NCBI RefSeq assembly: GCF_036287235.1
Contig: NZ_CP142850.1
Coordinates: forward strand, 1,877,127 to 1,941,126
Direction of reading: 5' to 3'
DNA length: 64,000 nt
Source of the DNA: Exiguobacterium sp. 9-2
GTDB taxonomy: Bacteria > Bacillota > Bacilli > Exiguobacteriales > Exiguobacteriaceae
In this document: one piece after another, positions 36,395 to 45,755 of the stretch
How positions within the stretch are numbered: position 1 is the first letter of the stretch
Layout: every line of letters starts with the position of its first letter
Program-made: the position numbers and the translations under genes
The notes under the pieces: generated by a model
What the model was told of the DNA's origin: nothing
Database searches by the model: none
Seen by the model: only the letters and a program-made list of their open reading frames with translations

Positions 36395-37168
36395 TCACAT
36401 GGCGACACGATCTGCTAAATAGGCACTTCCGAGCGCATTTTTCAACTTACGAAGCGCTTTGGAATGGATTTGCGAAATACGGGAAGTCGAGAGTCCGAGA
36501 ACTTCACCAATTTCAGTAAGCGTCAATTCCTCATAGTAGAATAAAGAAACGACAAGTTGTTCTTTTTCTGATAACCCTTCGACTTCCTCTGCCAGTTTAG
36601 CAATCAACTCACGCATTAACAACATATCTTCTGGTGTAGCGGTATCCGGATCAAGATAGGAGACGGTCATCGCTTTTCCCTCATCTTGTAACGTGACTGC
36701 TTCATCGATCGATAATACATTCGCGAAATAACTTTCTGCTAGCGCACCCTTGACCTCGTCTGGTGTCATATTGACGATAGAAGAGACTTCTTCTATCGTC
36801 GGCGTCCGTTGCAAGGATTGTTCTAGGATCTCGACAGCTGCCTCGACCCGCTTTGCTTTTTCGCGTAAGGAACGTGGTAACCAATCGATTTTACGAAGCC
36901 CATCTAAAATAGCTCCTCGAATCCGAAAGGCGGCATACGTGTCGAATTTATTATTATGATTTTGATCGAATTTTTGAAGCGCATCGTACAATCCCATCAT
37001 CCCTAAACTTTTCAACTCGTCTCGATCGACACTTTTAGGCAATGTCGCACTTAAACGCTGAACGTGGTATTGAACAAGTGGTTCATAATTGTGAAGTAAC
37101 AGGTCTGCCACCGCAATATCGCGTGTGGTCAGCCATCGATCCCAAAGTTGTTGTAATTCCTCACGCAT
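36395..37168 (-). CDS. sigD: flagellar sigma factor SigD/FliA (sigma-28)
   Basis: Directs RNA polymerase to late flagellar, chemotaxis and autolysin genes. 257 residues. Region 2 has SLGMMGLYDALQKFDQNHN and KFDTYAAFRIRGAILDGLRK with the following DWLPRSLRE, typical of sigma-28; region 3 is near 115-150; region 4 has LTLTEIGEVLGLSTSRISQI. Start ATG 37168 (MREELQQLW) has GGAGG 7 bases upstream. Last but one gene of the fla/che operon, so its level depends on readthrough of about 23 kb. Confidence 0.96.
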   Translation of the reverse strand: MREELQQLWDRWLTTRDIAVADLLLHNYEPLVQYHVQRLSATLPKSVDRDELKSLGMMGLYDALQKFDQNHNNKFDTYAAFRIRGAILDGLRKIDWLPRSLREKAKRVEAAVEILEQSLQRTPTIEEVSSIVNMTPDEVKGALAESYFANVLSIDEAVTLQDEGKAMTVSYLDPDTATPEDMLLMRELIAKLAEEVEGLSEKEQLVVSLFYYEELTLTEIGEVLGLSTSRISQIHSKALRKLKNALGSAYLADRVAM

Positions 37169-37181
37169 GACCATTCCTCCT

Positions 37182-37664
37182 CTAGATTTCCAGCGTCCCG
37201 ACATTCACCGTCCGGATGACGAGACGCCCTGATTGTGAGTGGAACTCGATCGTTCGTCCATTCGTGCCGCCAACATCTTCAGCAACGAGTGGAATTTTGA
37301 CTTGTTGAAGCATTGCTTTGACCGCAGCGATGTTTCGCTCACCGATCCGCATTGATTCATGTTCATATTTAAATTGAAACATCTGAGCCCCACCAGCAAT
37401 CTTCGCACGTAATCGGATGGCACCACTTGCTCGAAGTTGGCGGGCTACTTCTAGAATTGCCGTATCGGCAAACTTCCCGACTTCAAGCTCCCGATTCCGA
37501 CTGATAGCTGAATCAGGTAACATGACATGCGCCATACTCGATAACCCTTGTTCCAGGTCGTAGATGACAACGCCTACACACGATCCAAGACCTGCCGTTC
37601 GTAAAATGACGGGGTGCTTACTGATGGCGTACTCCGCAATGCCAATCCGTACGATTTCATCCAT
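37182..37664 (-). CDS. cheD: chemoreceptor glutamine deamidase CheD
   Basis: Deamidates specific glutamines of chemoreceptors and, in B. subtilis, binds and activates CheC. 160 residues. The catalytic Cys29 sits in TAGLGSCVGVVIYD and His46 in MAHVMLP; the C-terminal half carries AKIAGGAQMF and GERNIAAVKAML. Start ATG 37664 overlaps the cheC stop by 8 bases. The presence of both CheC and CheD points to a Bacillus-type adaptation system. Confidence 0.95.
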   Translation of the reverse strand: MDEIVRIGIAEYAISKHPVILRTAGLGSCVGVVIYDLEQGLSSMAHVMLPDSAISRNRELEVGKFADTAILEVARQLRASGAIRLRAKIAGGAQMFQFKYEHESMRIGERNIAAVKAMLQQVKIPLVAEDVGGTNGRTIEFHSQSGRLVIRTVNVGTLEI

Positions 37665-38265
37665 TCATGTCCACACCCAATCGTTCAAAGACCGTCTGAA
37701 AGGCGTTAGCTTCAGGCAACAAAAGTAAATGTCCGGTCAAATCGTTTCCTGCACTAGACAAGTGCGTGTCAATATAGACAGCCATATTTCCAGGAGTCGT
37801 TGATTCAAGTAAGGCTACTTCAAGTAACGCACCTACCATATCAAACGCCGATGCAGGAACACTGACATGTAACGATAAGTTAAGCCAATCGGAGATAGCC
37901 CGAGCATACGCTCCTATTAAAATATTCCCAATTTCTTCCCATGCGGAAACCCCCATTTCGTGGGACTCGGAAAAAAAATGGAATTCCGTCTGCATCAATT
38001 GACTCACAAGTTTTTCTGCATCGCGTAGTGGCATCAAAAAGAGTAACGTGGCTTGAATGTCTCCAGAAAAACGTAATAATGCACCAGCAGTATACGTCTC
38101 AGCTCCTCCACTTCGCTCGACGATCGTCGTGAAATCCTCCAGCTCAGCGGAAGGGACTTCGATCTCAATCGGCTGTCCGAGTAAAGTAGAAAGTGCCGTT
38201 GCCGCGTGACCGGCTCCAATGTTGCCGACTTCTCTCAAGATGTCACGTTCGTTTGGGTTAAGCAT
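37657..38265 (-). CDS. cheC: CheY-P phosphatase CheC
   Basis: Dephosphorylates CheY-P, stimulated by CheD. 202 residues with two active-site copies: LREVGNIGAGHAATAL (Glu12, Asn15) and WEEIGNILIGAYARAI, each with the E-x2-N pair. Start ATG 38265 (MLNPNERDIL), preceded by GAGGA, overlaps the end of cheW by 8 bases. Both centres look intact, unlike families with only one active half. Confidence 0.95.
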   Translation of the reverse strand: MLNPNERDILREVGNIGAGHAATALSTLLGQPIEIEVPSAELEDFTTIVERSGGAETYTAGALLRFSGDIQATLLFLMPLRDAEKLVSQLMQTEFHFFSESHEMGVSAWEEIGNILIGAYARAISDWLNLSLHVSVPASAFDMVGALLEVALLESTTPGNMAVYIDTHLSSAGNDLTGHLLLLPEANAFQTVFERLGVDMNG

Positions 38266-38686
38266 GAACGATGTCCTCAAATAAGCGATTCGGTTCAATC
38301 AACGAGAACAATTGCTGATCGCCTTTGGCGACTGCAGTCAAATATGAGGCATCCTCCTGCTTTTGTTCACTGAGCGGTTCAATGCGAACATCCGTTGATT
38401 CGACGACTTCGTTTGCCCGGTCGACGATGAATCCAGCATCTCCATGCTCTAAAGTGGCGATGATGATGCGTGTCTCTTCTGTCTCTTTCGCTAACTCGAA
38501 TCCAAGACGAGCACGCAAATCAATCACGGGCGTAACGACACCGCGTAAATTGATGACTCCTTTGACATAAGATGCAGCGTTCGGAATCCGCGTGATCGGG
38601 ATGAGCCGTTCGATTGAACGAACAGACTGTACATCAATACCGTATGCATTATCTTCTAATTGAAAAACAACCCATTTTTGTTCCAT
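38258..38686 (-). CDS. cheW: chemotaxis coupling protein CheW
   Basis: Couples CheA to receptors. 142 residues of the double beta-barrel fold with FQLEDNAYGIDVQSVRSIER, IPNAASYVKGVINLRG (receptor and CheA contact with the conserved INLRG) and PVIDLRARLGF. Start ATG 38686 (MEQKWVVFQL) has GAGGGG 7 bases upstream; overlaps cheC and follows the cheA stop by 11 bases. Confidence 0.96.
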   Translation of the reverse strand: MEQKWVVFQLEDNAYGIDVQSVRSIERLIPITRIPNAASYVKGVINLRGVVTPVIDLRARLGFELAKETEETRIIIATLEHGDAGFIVDRANEVVESTDVRIEPLSEQKQEDASYLTAVAKGDQQLFSLIEPNRLFEDIVHA

Positions 38687-38697
38687 CTTCGTTCCCC

Positions 38698-40701
38698 TCA
38701 CTTCCGTAATAGTGCATTGCTGTCAATGATCAACGCGACTTGCCCGTCTCCAAGAATCGTCGCACCAGAAATGGCACGGATTCCTTCAAGATAACTGCCA
38801 AGTGGTTTCATGACGATCTCTTGTTGACCAATCAATTCAGATACAATCAAACCAGCTAATTTTTCACCACTCCGGACGACGACGACCGAATAGGCTTCTG
38901 CCTCATGTTGCGGCAACCCATAAACCTCATTTAACGAAATAAGCGGAACCAACTGCCCACGGAAATCAAATACTTTTTCCCGGTGTGCTTGTAGAATGGC
39001 TGATTTACGTAAAGAGGTTGTTTCGATGATGGCAGTCAATGGAATCGCATACGTCTCTTGTCCGAGTTCTACGAGCATGGCTGAGATGATCGATAGCGTC
39101 AGTGGTAAACTGATTCGGAAAATCGTTCCTTCTCCTCGACGTGTCTCGACGAACACTTCTCCGCCCAGTGACTCGATCTTCGATTTGACGACATCGAGAC
39201 CAACACCACGACCAGACAAGTCGGTGACTTCTTCTGCCGTTGAGAAACCAGGTGCAAATAACAGCATCGAAGCCTCTTCCATCGTTAATTGCATTGCTTC
39301 TTCTTCCGTGATCAATCCTTTTTCAATCGCGATCCGTGTGACACGTTCGTGATTGATACCGGCTCCATCATCTTCAATCTCGATGAAGACCCGGTTTCCT
39401 GAGTGATAAGCACGTAGCGAAAGATTTCCTTCGACCGGCTTATTTGCTAAAATACGTTCTGCCTTGTTCTCAATCCCATGATCAATGGCATTTCGGATCA
39501 AGTGGACGAGTGGATCACCGATCTCATCGATAACTGTACGGTCAAGTTCCGTCTCGGCACCCGTAATGTGTAATTTGATATGTTTTCCGACATCTTTCGA
39601 AACGGAACGCACCATTCGTGGGAATCGGTTGAACACTTGTTCGATCGGCATCATCCGTAACGTTAGGACGAGCGATTGCAATTCATTCGTACCTCGTTTG
39701 ATCCGTTCGACCGTATCTGTCAATTCAGGTGAGCTGACTTCTGCTGCAATACGCTCCAAACGTCCGCGATCGATGATGAACTCTTCGAACAGGTTCATCA
39801 AACGATCGATTCGCTCAAGGTTAACACGAATCGTTTTCGAAGCGACAGGCGCAGATAGGTCTGTCTGGTCGGATGATTCCGGTGAAGCTACTGATGCAGA
39901 GACTGATGTCGTCACAGGAACTTCCTGCGGCAGTGTGGACGTCGCCACCTCCGCTTCAGGTGTTGTCTCGAATGTGTCGATCGTTACTGTCGCAACTTCG
40001 GATACAGAAGCAATCGCTTCTTGAATCGTCACCTGATCTTGTTGCGTCACGAACAAGACTGAGAACGTCGTCTCAAAATGCTCCTGCTCCAGTTCATCAG
40101 ATGTCGGGTTCGATAAGATGACATCTCCGAGTTGTTGTAAACGATCAAACACCATATAAACGCGTGCCGCTTTTAAGATGACGTCCGCCGAGAGTTCGAC
40201 GTGGACGATATACGCTTGATAACCGGATGCAATCGATTGTTTGACGACTGCCTCCGAGTAAACGTCGCACTCAAAGGTTTGTGAAGCAACTATAGGTGTA
40301 ACTGGAACGATTTCTTCTTGCTCGGGACGAATGAACTGCTGTAAACGTCTCACTGTTTCAGTGACGTCAAGCTTTCCTTTCCCACCTCGACTGATGTCTT
40401 CTACCATCGTCTCTAGTTGCTCGGCGGCTACGAAGAGAACATCGATCAGTTCAGCAGTAGCAGGTTGTTTTTTCGATCTGACTAAATCAAGGGCACTCTC
40501 CATCTCGTGCGTTAAATCAGCGATTGCGTCGTATCCCATCGTTCCTGCCATTCCTTTTAACGTATGGGCAGAACGGAAAATTTGATCGATGACCGCCTCG
40601 TCGTCTCGCCGCTCCTCAAAAACTAATAAGCTTGTATTGATTGCTTGTAAATGCTCCATCGACTCATCGAGGAACAACCCTACATATTCATTTAAGTCCA
40701 T
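38698..40701 (-). CDS. cheA: chemotaxis histidine kinase CheA
   Basis: Receptor-controlled kinase that phosphorylates CheY. 667 residues with P1 (phospho-acceptor His46 in FRSAHTLKGMAGTMGY), P2 CheY-binding region, P3 dimerization helices (DRLMNLFEEFIIDRGRLE), P4 ATPase (HLIRNAIDHGIE, IEDDGAGIN and GRGVGLDVVKSKIESLGG) and P5 CheW-like end. The linker before P3 is Ser/Thr/Val-rich. Start ATG 40701 has AAGGAGG 8 bases upstream. In B. subtilis cheB lies directly upstream of cheA; here flhG does. Confidence 0.96.
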   Translation of the reverse strand: MDLNEYVGLFLDESMEHLQAINTSLLVFEERRDDEAVIDQIFRSAHTLKGMAGTMGYDAIADLTHEMESALDLVRSKKQPATAELIDVLFVAAEQLETMVEDISRGGKGKLDVTETVRRLQQFIRPEQEEIVPVTPIVASQTFECDVYSEAVVKQSIASGYQAYIVHVELSADVILKAARVYMVFDRLQQLGDVILSNPTSDELEQEHFETTFSVLFVTQQDQVTIQEAIASVSEVATVTIDTFETTPEAEVATSTLPQEVPVTTSVSASVASPESSDQTDLSAPVASKTIRVNLERIDRLMNLFEEFIIDRGRLERIAAEVSSPELTDTVERIKRGTNELQSLVLTLRMMPIEQVFNRFPRMVRSVSKDVGKHIKLHITGAETELDRTVIDEIGDPLVHLIRNAIDHGIENKAERILANKPVEGNLSLRAYHSGNRVFIEIEDDGAGINHERVTRIAIEKGLITEEEAMQLTMEEASMLLFAPGFSTAEEVTDLSGRGVGLDVVKSKIESLGGEVFVETRRGEGTIFRISLPLTLSIISAMLVELGQETYAIPLTAIIETTSLRKSAILQAHREKVFDFRGQLVPLISLNEVYGLPQHEAEAYSVVVVRSGEKLAGLIVSELIGQQEIVMKPLGSYLEGIRAISGATILGDGQVALIIDSNALLRK

Positions 40702-40722
40702 GACTGATACCCTCCTTTAATC

Positions 40723-41577
40723 TTAACGGACATGATCTTTTCTTTTTTTCAGACGATGTAACAATCGATCTAAAAACTTCCGTTCCTTGACTTGTACACC
40801 TGTTAACGATGTCGTGATGTGATCGAGCCGCCAACTGACGTCGCTCGTTCGATCCATTAAATAAAATGGCATCTGTGCCTTGACTGCTTTAACGACTGTC
40901 GCATCTTCTGGTAAAAAACCGGTAAAGCGAAGAGGTTTTTGCAAGAACTGTTGGCTGACAAGTGCTAATCGATCAAACGTTTCAAGCGCTTCCCCACCAT
41001 TCGTCGCCCGATTGACAACAACGGAAATCGGAAGATCCGTCGCATGATGGTGTGCCAGTTTGACAAACGCATATCCGTCCATGATCGAAGTCGGCTCTGG
41101 CGTGACAATCAACCATGCTTCGTCTGCACTACTGATGAAATCAAATGTCTGATGATTCGCACCGGCTCCTAAATCGAGTAACACATAGTCATATTCATAG
41201 AAAAATTGGAACTCCCGTAGAAGGAACATCACGTCTTCCTTCGTCAGATTCGTCAATTCTGCAAAACCACTTCCGCCATGAATGAAATGAAGAGACGGAG
41301 ACTGTTCCACGATTGCGTGCTGGAGTGATTCTCGTCGTTTGACGCATTCCATTAAAGATGACTTCGACGATTTACCGAATAGAATCCCGATGTTCGCCAT
41401 TCCAATATCAAGATCAATCAAAAGCACTCGTTTTTCTTGCAACGATAATGCCACGCCAAGATTCACCGCGACATTCGTTTTTCCGACGCCACCTTTTCCA
41501 CTCACGATGGCAATCGTCTTCGTTTCCTTGACGGTCACTTTAGATCGTAAGACACGTGCTTGATCTTCTCGCATCAT
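40723..41577 (-). CDS. flhG: MinD-like ATPase FlhG (YlxH)
   Basis: Regulates flagellar number and placement with FlhF and assists C-ring assembly with FliY/FliM. 284 residues. The deviant Walker A is VSGKGGVGKTNVAVNLGVAL (near 27), followed by LLIDLDIGMANIGILFG; LLDLGAGANH is the Walker B region, and the C-terminal end is basic (LDRLLHRLKKRK), probably the membrane-targeting helix. Start ATG 41577, or the next codon 41574, overlaps the flhF stop. Same order as B. subtilis flhF-ylxH. Confidence 0.94.
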   Translation of the reverse strand: MMREDQARVLRSKVTVKETKTIAIVSGKGGVGKTNVAVNLGVALSLQEKRVLLIDLDIGMANIGILFGKSSKSSLMECVKRRESLQHAIVEQSPSLHFIHGGSGFAELTNLTKEDVMFLLREFQFFYEYDYVLLDLGAGANHQTFDFISSADEAWLIVTPEPTSIMDGYAFVKLAHHHATDLPISVVVNRATNGGEALETFDRLALVSQQFLQKPLRFTGFLPEDATVVKAVKAQMPFYLMDRTSDVSWRLDHITTSLTGVQVKERKFLDRLLHRLKKRKDHVR

Positions 41578-42617
41578 CTCATCCCTCTCTCGACAATCAT
41601 TCGGGATAACTCATCCGCCGTAGCGAACGTGATGTCTTCCGGCACTTCTTGCCCCGTCGTCACACAATAGATCGGCAACTTCGTCTCGGTCGCGAGTCCG
41701 AATATCGACCAGAGTTCACTTGTTTCATCTGCTTTCGAAAAGACGATTCCGGATAAAGGAATCTTGCCGAAACGGTCGTGGATTTGTAATAAATCTCGGT
41801 ATTTCGAGGTCAAACTAAGAACCAAAAATACATCCGTATCCGCAAAATCATGCCGACTTCGTAACTGCTCCACATACGCTTCGTCTAAGAAATTTCGCCC
41901 CGCTGTATCGACAAGTACGATGTCACACGATGCTAACGCCTGCTTGGCTCGTTCGAAATCATCCAAGTCATATGCGACATGAATCGGAATGCCTAATATG
42001 TCTGCATATGTTTTTAATTGTTCAATCGCTGAGATCCGGTATGTATCGGTCGTGATGAGTCCAACTCGTTGATTTTTAATGAGAGCATGGTGAGCAGCAA
42101 GCTTAGCGATGGTCGTTGTCTTTCCGACACCAGTCGGTCCTGTCAACATGACATACCGTGCAGTCGACGGTGTCACGCGTAATGACGCTTTCACTTCTTC
42201 CGTCAAGAGATCCGTTAACTCCGTTTGTTGTGTTTGATAATACGCAGTCAATAACCGTTCGTGTAATCGTTCAGATACCTGCTGTAACGCTGGTTCAGCC
42301 AGTAACGGCGCATAATGTCGCAATTCTTTTGGCAATGGTCGCTCGCCGACCGTAACAATCGTCGGACGCACTGGTACTGGTTGGATAATTTCCACAACCT
42401 CCTGTCGACTCGTTGCTTGCTTCGAGACGACAGGTTCGCTTGAGACATGTTCATCCACCGATGCAACCAATTCCACTTTTTTCTTCGCAAATAAACCAAA
42501 GAATCCGCCCACTTTGATGTGGCGAGTATTTAATATAATGGCATCGTTCCCGAGTTCGCGTTTGATCCGTTCCATGGCCTCGCTAACAGAATCCGCCGTG
42601 ACTTTTTTGACTATCAT
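41574..42617 (-). CDS. flhF: flagellar SRP-type GTPase FlhF
   Basis: GTPase of the SRP family that helps set the site of flagella. 347 residues. Variable N domain (1-140, starts MIVKKVTADSVSEAMERIK), then NG domain with P-loop [49 protein letters not shown] and the guanine motif. Start ATG 42617, with GGTGA 9 bases upstream, 3 bases after the flhA stop. Confidence 0.95.
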   Translation of the reverse strand: MIVKKVTADSVSEAMERIKRELGNDAIILNTRHIKVGGFFGLFAKKKVELVASVDEHVSSEPVVSKQATSRQEVVEIIQPVPVRPTIVTVGERPLPKELRHYAPLLAEPALQQVSERLHERLLTAYYQTQQTELTDLLTEEVKASLRVTPSTARYVMLTGPTGVGKTTTIAKLAAHHALIKNQRVGLITTDTYRISAIEQLKTYADILGIPIHVAYDLDDFERAKQALASCDIVLVDTAGRNFLDEAYVEQLRSRHDFADTDVFLVLSLTSKYRDLLQIHDRFGKIPLSGIVFSKADETSELWSIFGLATETKLPIYCVTTGQEVPEDITFATADELSRMIVERGMR

Positions 42618-42620
42618 CTC

Positions 42621-44645
42621 TTAAATCACCCCAATACTCTTGACTTCGATCGTCGGCATTAATTCGTTATAGGACAAAATCGGAATATCTGGAAAATAGC
42701 GTTCTGTCAATTGACGAACGAACATCCGGATACTTGGAGAAGTCAGGATGATCGGATGCGCCCCGTATCGTTCGAATTCCATTGCTCGCTCTTGCAACGT
42801 CTCGATGAAACGTGTCGCCTTTTCGGGATCAAGCGCTAAATAATTACCGAACTCAGTCTTTTGGATGGCCGACTGGATATCCAGTTCCATCTCACTTGAG
42901 ATCGTCACGACGTGCAAGACATCTCCTTGCATGACCTGTTCCGTAATTTGACGCGATAAGGATTGACGAACATATTCCGCGAGCAATTCGCTGTCTTTCG
43001 TCACAGCTGCATAATCTGCGAGCGTTTCGAAAATCAATGGTAGATTTCGAATCGAGACTTTTTCTTTTAGTAATTGAACGAATACTTTTTGAAGTTCACC
43101 GATCGATAACAGCTGTGGTGTGACTTCTTCGACTAGAATCGGATGCGATTCCTTCAAATGATCGACCAATTGTTTCGTCTCTTCTCGTCCGAGTAATTCA
43201 GCGGCATGTTTCTTCAAGAGCTCCGTCAAATGTGTCGCGACGACAGATGGTGGATCAACGACCGTATACCCTGACATCTCTGCTCGACTACGTGTCTGTT
43301 CATCAATCCAGAGTGCTGGCATACCAAAGGCTGGTTCGACCGTTTCGATACCTCGAATTTCTGGATCATCGACACCTGGGCTCATCGCTAAGTAATGATC
43401 CAGTAAAAGCTCACCACTTGCCATCTCACTTCCGCGAATCTTGATTCGATACTGGTTCGGGGATAACTGCAGATGATCGCGAATCCGAACGGTCGGTAGA
43501 ACGAATCCAAGTTCAAGCGCTAGCTGCCGACGAATCATGACGACACGATCGAGTAAATCGCCGCCTTGGGCTTCATCAGCGAGTGGAATCAATCCGTAAC
43601 CGAATTCGAATTCAATCGTATCGACATTGAGTAAGGAAATGACTGATTCGCTTGATCGTAAGTTTTCACTCGGTGCTTCTTCGACCGCAACTTCTTCTTG
43701 CATCGTCTTCGTCGTCTGCTTCATCCGCCAAGCGAAGAAGCCGAACAGGGCTGCAATCGGCATCGTGACGTAGTCGGGAATCGCCGTGAACAATCCGAGA
43801 AAGAAGATCGCCCCAGCTGCGATTCCGACAAGTAAAGGTGTCCGTGCCAATTGACCGATGACATCCTCACCGAGGTTTCCGTCTGAAGTCGAGCGCGTGA
43901 CGATGATCCCGGTCGCCACCGAAATTAAAAGGGCTGGGATTTGACTGACAAGACCGTCTCCGACCGTCAGTAACGTATACAGTTCGACTGAATCTGCCAT
44001 CGGTAAACCTTGCTGAACGACACCGATGATCATTCCGAAGATTAAATTGATGATGACGATGATGATCCCGGCGATCGCATCTCCTTTAACGAACTTCGAG
44101 GCACCATCCATCGCACCGTAAAAGTCTGCTTCAGACTGGATTTTTTGGCGGCGGGTCCGAGCTTGTAATTCATCGATCATACCGGAATTCAAGTCAGCAT
44201 CGATTGCCATCTGTTTCCCTGGCATCGCATCAAGCGTAAAACGTGCCGACACTTCCGAGACCCGTTCCGAACCCTTCGTGATGACGAGGAACTGGATTAA
44301 GACGAGAATCAAGAAGACGACGAAGCCGACGAGCGGCTTACCGCCGACCACAAAGTTACCGAAAGCCTCGATGACTTCGCCACCGTTTCCGTTTGACAGG
44401 ATTGCCCGTGTTGTCGAGACGTTAAGCGCAAGACGAAACAAGGTAACGATCAATAACAATGTTGGAAAGACAGAAAACTCTAGTGCCTCTTTGGCATTCA
44501 TCGCAACGAGCAATACCATCAAGGCAATGAGAATATTGATGATGATTAAAAAATCGAGCATGATAGCGGGCAGTGGAATGACGAGCATGAAGACGATCAT
44601 GATGACGCCTAGCAGGACCGTTAAATCTCTTGTTGATATACTCAT
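42621..44645 (-). CDS. flhA: flagellar export gate protein FlhA
   Basis: Core of the flagellar type III export gate; its cytosolic ring takes substrates and chaperones. 674 residues: about eight membrane helices in the first 320 residues with the conserved FHIPEP-type loop (FTLDAMPGKQMAIDADLNSG), then the cytosolic domain (EFGYGLIPLADEAQGGDLLD and onward). Start ATG 44645 has AAAGGATG 6 bases upstream. Order flhB-flhA-flhF is standard. Confidence 0.96.
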   Translation of the reverse strand: MSISTRDLTVLLGVIMIVFMLVIPLPAIMLDFLIIINILIALMVLLVAMNAKEALEFSVFPTLLLIVTLFRLALNVSTTRAILSNGNGGEVIEAFGNFVVGGKPLVGFVVFLILVLIQFLVITKGSERVSEVSARFTLDAMPGKQMAIDADLNSGMIDELQARTRRQKIQSEADFYGAMDGASKFVKGDAIAGIIIVIINLIFGMIIGVVQQGLPMADSVELYTLLTVGDGLVSQIPALLISVATGIIVTRSTSDGNLGEDVIGQLARTPLLVGIAAGAIFFLGLFTAIPDYVTMPIAALFGFFAWRMKQTTKTMQEEVAVEEAPSENLRSSESVISLLNVDTIEFEFGYGLIPLADEAQGGDLLDRVVMIRRQLALELGFVLPTVRIRDHLQLSPNQYRIKIRGSEMASGELLLDHYLAMSPGVDDPEIRGIETVEPAFGMPALWIDEQTRSRAEMSGYTVVDPPSVVATHLTELLKKHAAELLGREETKQLVDHLKESHPILVEEVTPQLLSIGELQKVFVQLLKEKVSIRNLPLIFETLADYAAVTKDSELLAEYVRQSLSRQITEQVMQGDVLHVVTISSEMELDIQSAIQKTEFGNYLALDPEKATRFIETLQERAMEFERYGAHPIILTSPSIRMFVRQLTERYFPDIPILSYNELMPTIEVKSIGVI

Positions 44646-44659
44646 GATGCTTCATCCTT

Positions 44660-45751
44660 TCATTTTGCTTGTTTCAGTTGATAGACAAAGGCGAGTGTTT
44701 CAGCGAGCGCCTGATAGAACGTTTCATCCACTGCCATACCAATTTCTGATTGAGCGAACAACGCCCGCGCGAGCGGACGGTTTTCAACAATCGGGACCTC
44801 AGCTGCTGTCGCCTTCTCCCGAATCCGGAACGCGACAGCATCTACGCCTTTCGCAACGACGATCGGTGCCATATGTTTACCGTCATCGTATTGGATCGCT
44901 ACCGCATAATGGGTCGGGTTCGTGATAACGACGTCGGCATTTGGTATTTCTTGCATCATCCGCCGCATCGCCATCTCCCGTTGTTGTTGTTTAATCTTTC
45001 CTTTGATTTGAGGGTCACCCTCTGTGTTTTTATGCTCATCCTTTAAATCCTGCTTACTCATTCGGATCGACTTCTCGAAATCAAATTTCTGATAGGCAAA
45101 ATCAAGAATGGCTAATGCAATCAAGGCGATACTGACCGATAAACCGAGTAAAAATGTTAAATGACCAATGATAGCTAACGCATCGCCAATCGGTTCCGAG
45201 GTCAATCTCGAGATCTCGACCTTGTTGTTCCATAAGACTGTTCCACTTGTTACACCGATCACCAGCAATTTAAAGACCGATTTCAAAAACTCGACGAGTG
45301 CTTTGACGCTCACGATCCGTTTGACGCCTTGAAGCGGATTGATCCGGTCCAGTTTCGGCTGAATCGCCTCACCGCTTAAGAGCACACCGATTTGGACGAA
45401 GTTTCCGAGAATACCAATCACGACCGCTGTTAAAAAGAAAGGTGCGACTAAAATCCCCATTTGCATCAGCATCTCGATGAGAATCTGTTCAACTCGTCCT
45501 TCTTCGACCGCTTGCAGGACTTGACTAGCACTAAGACCATCTTGCAGGACGAGAACGAAACGCCGTCCTAGAAACGGACCAAAAAAATAGAGGACGAGAA
45601 ACATGGCGAACAACATGAAACTGCTTGTTAAATCTGCTGATTTTGCGACTTGTCCCTTCTTACGGGAGTCATCCCGCTTTCGAGGTGTCGCCTTTTCCGT
45701 CTTTTCACCAGCGAAATACTGAAGATCAAGGCGTAATCGATATGAATGCAT
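44660..45751 (-). CDS. flhB: flagellar export switch protein FlhB
   Basis: Export-gate subunit that switches from rod/hook to filament substrates. 363 residues, four membrane helices, then the cytosolic domain with the self-cleavage site NPTH in VVITNPTHYAVAIQYDDG (near 270). The N terminus LDLQYFAGEKTEKATPRKR is typical. Start ATG 45751 has GGAGG 8 bases upstream. Confidence 0.96.
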   Translation of the reverse strand: MHSYRLRLDLQYFAGEKTEKATPRKRDDSRKKGQVAKSADLTSSFMLFAMFLVLYFFGPFLGRRFVLVLQDGLSASQVLQAVEEGRVEQILIEMLMQMGILVAPFFLTAVVIGILGNFVQIGVLLSGEAIQPKLDRINPLQGVKRIVSVKALVEFLKSVFKLLVIGVTSGTVLWNNKVEISRLTSEPIGDALAIIGHLTFLLGLSVSIALIALAILDFAYQKFDFEKSIRMSKQDLKDEHKNTEGDPQIKGKIKQQQREMAMRRMMQEIPNADVVITNPTHYAVAIQYDDGKHMAPIVVAKGVDAVAFRIREKATAAEVPIVENRPLARALFAQSEIGMAVDETFYQALAETLAFVYQLKQAK

Positions 45752-45755
45752 GTCC

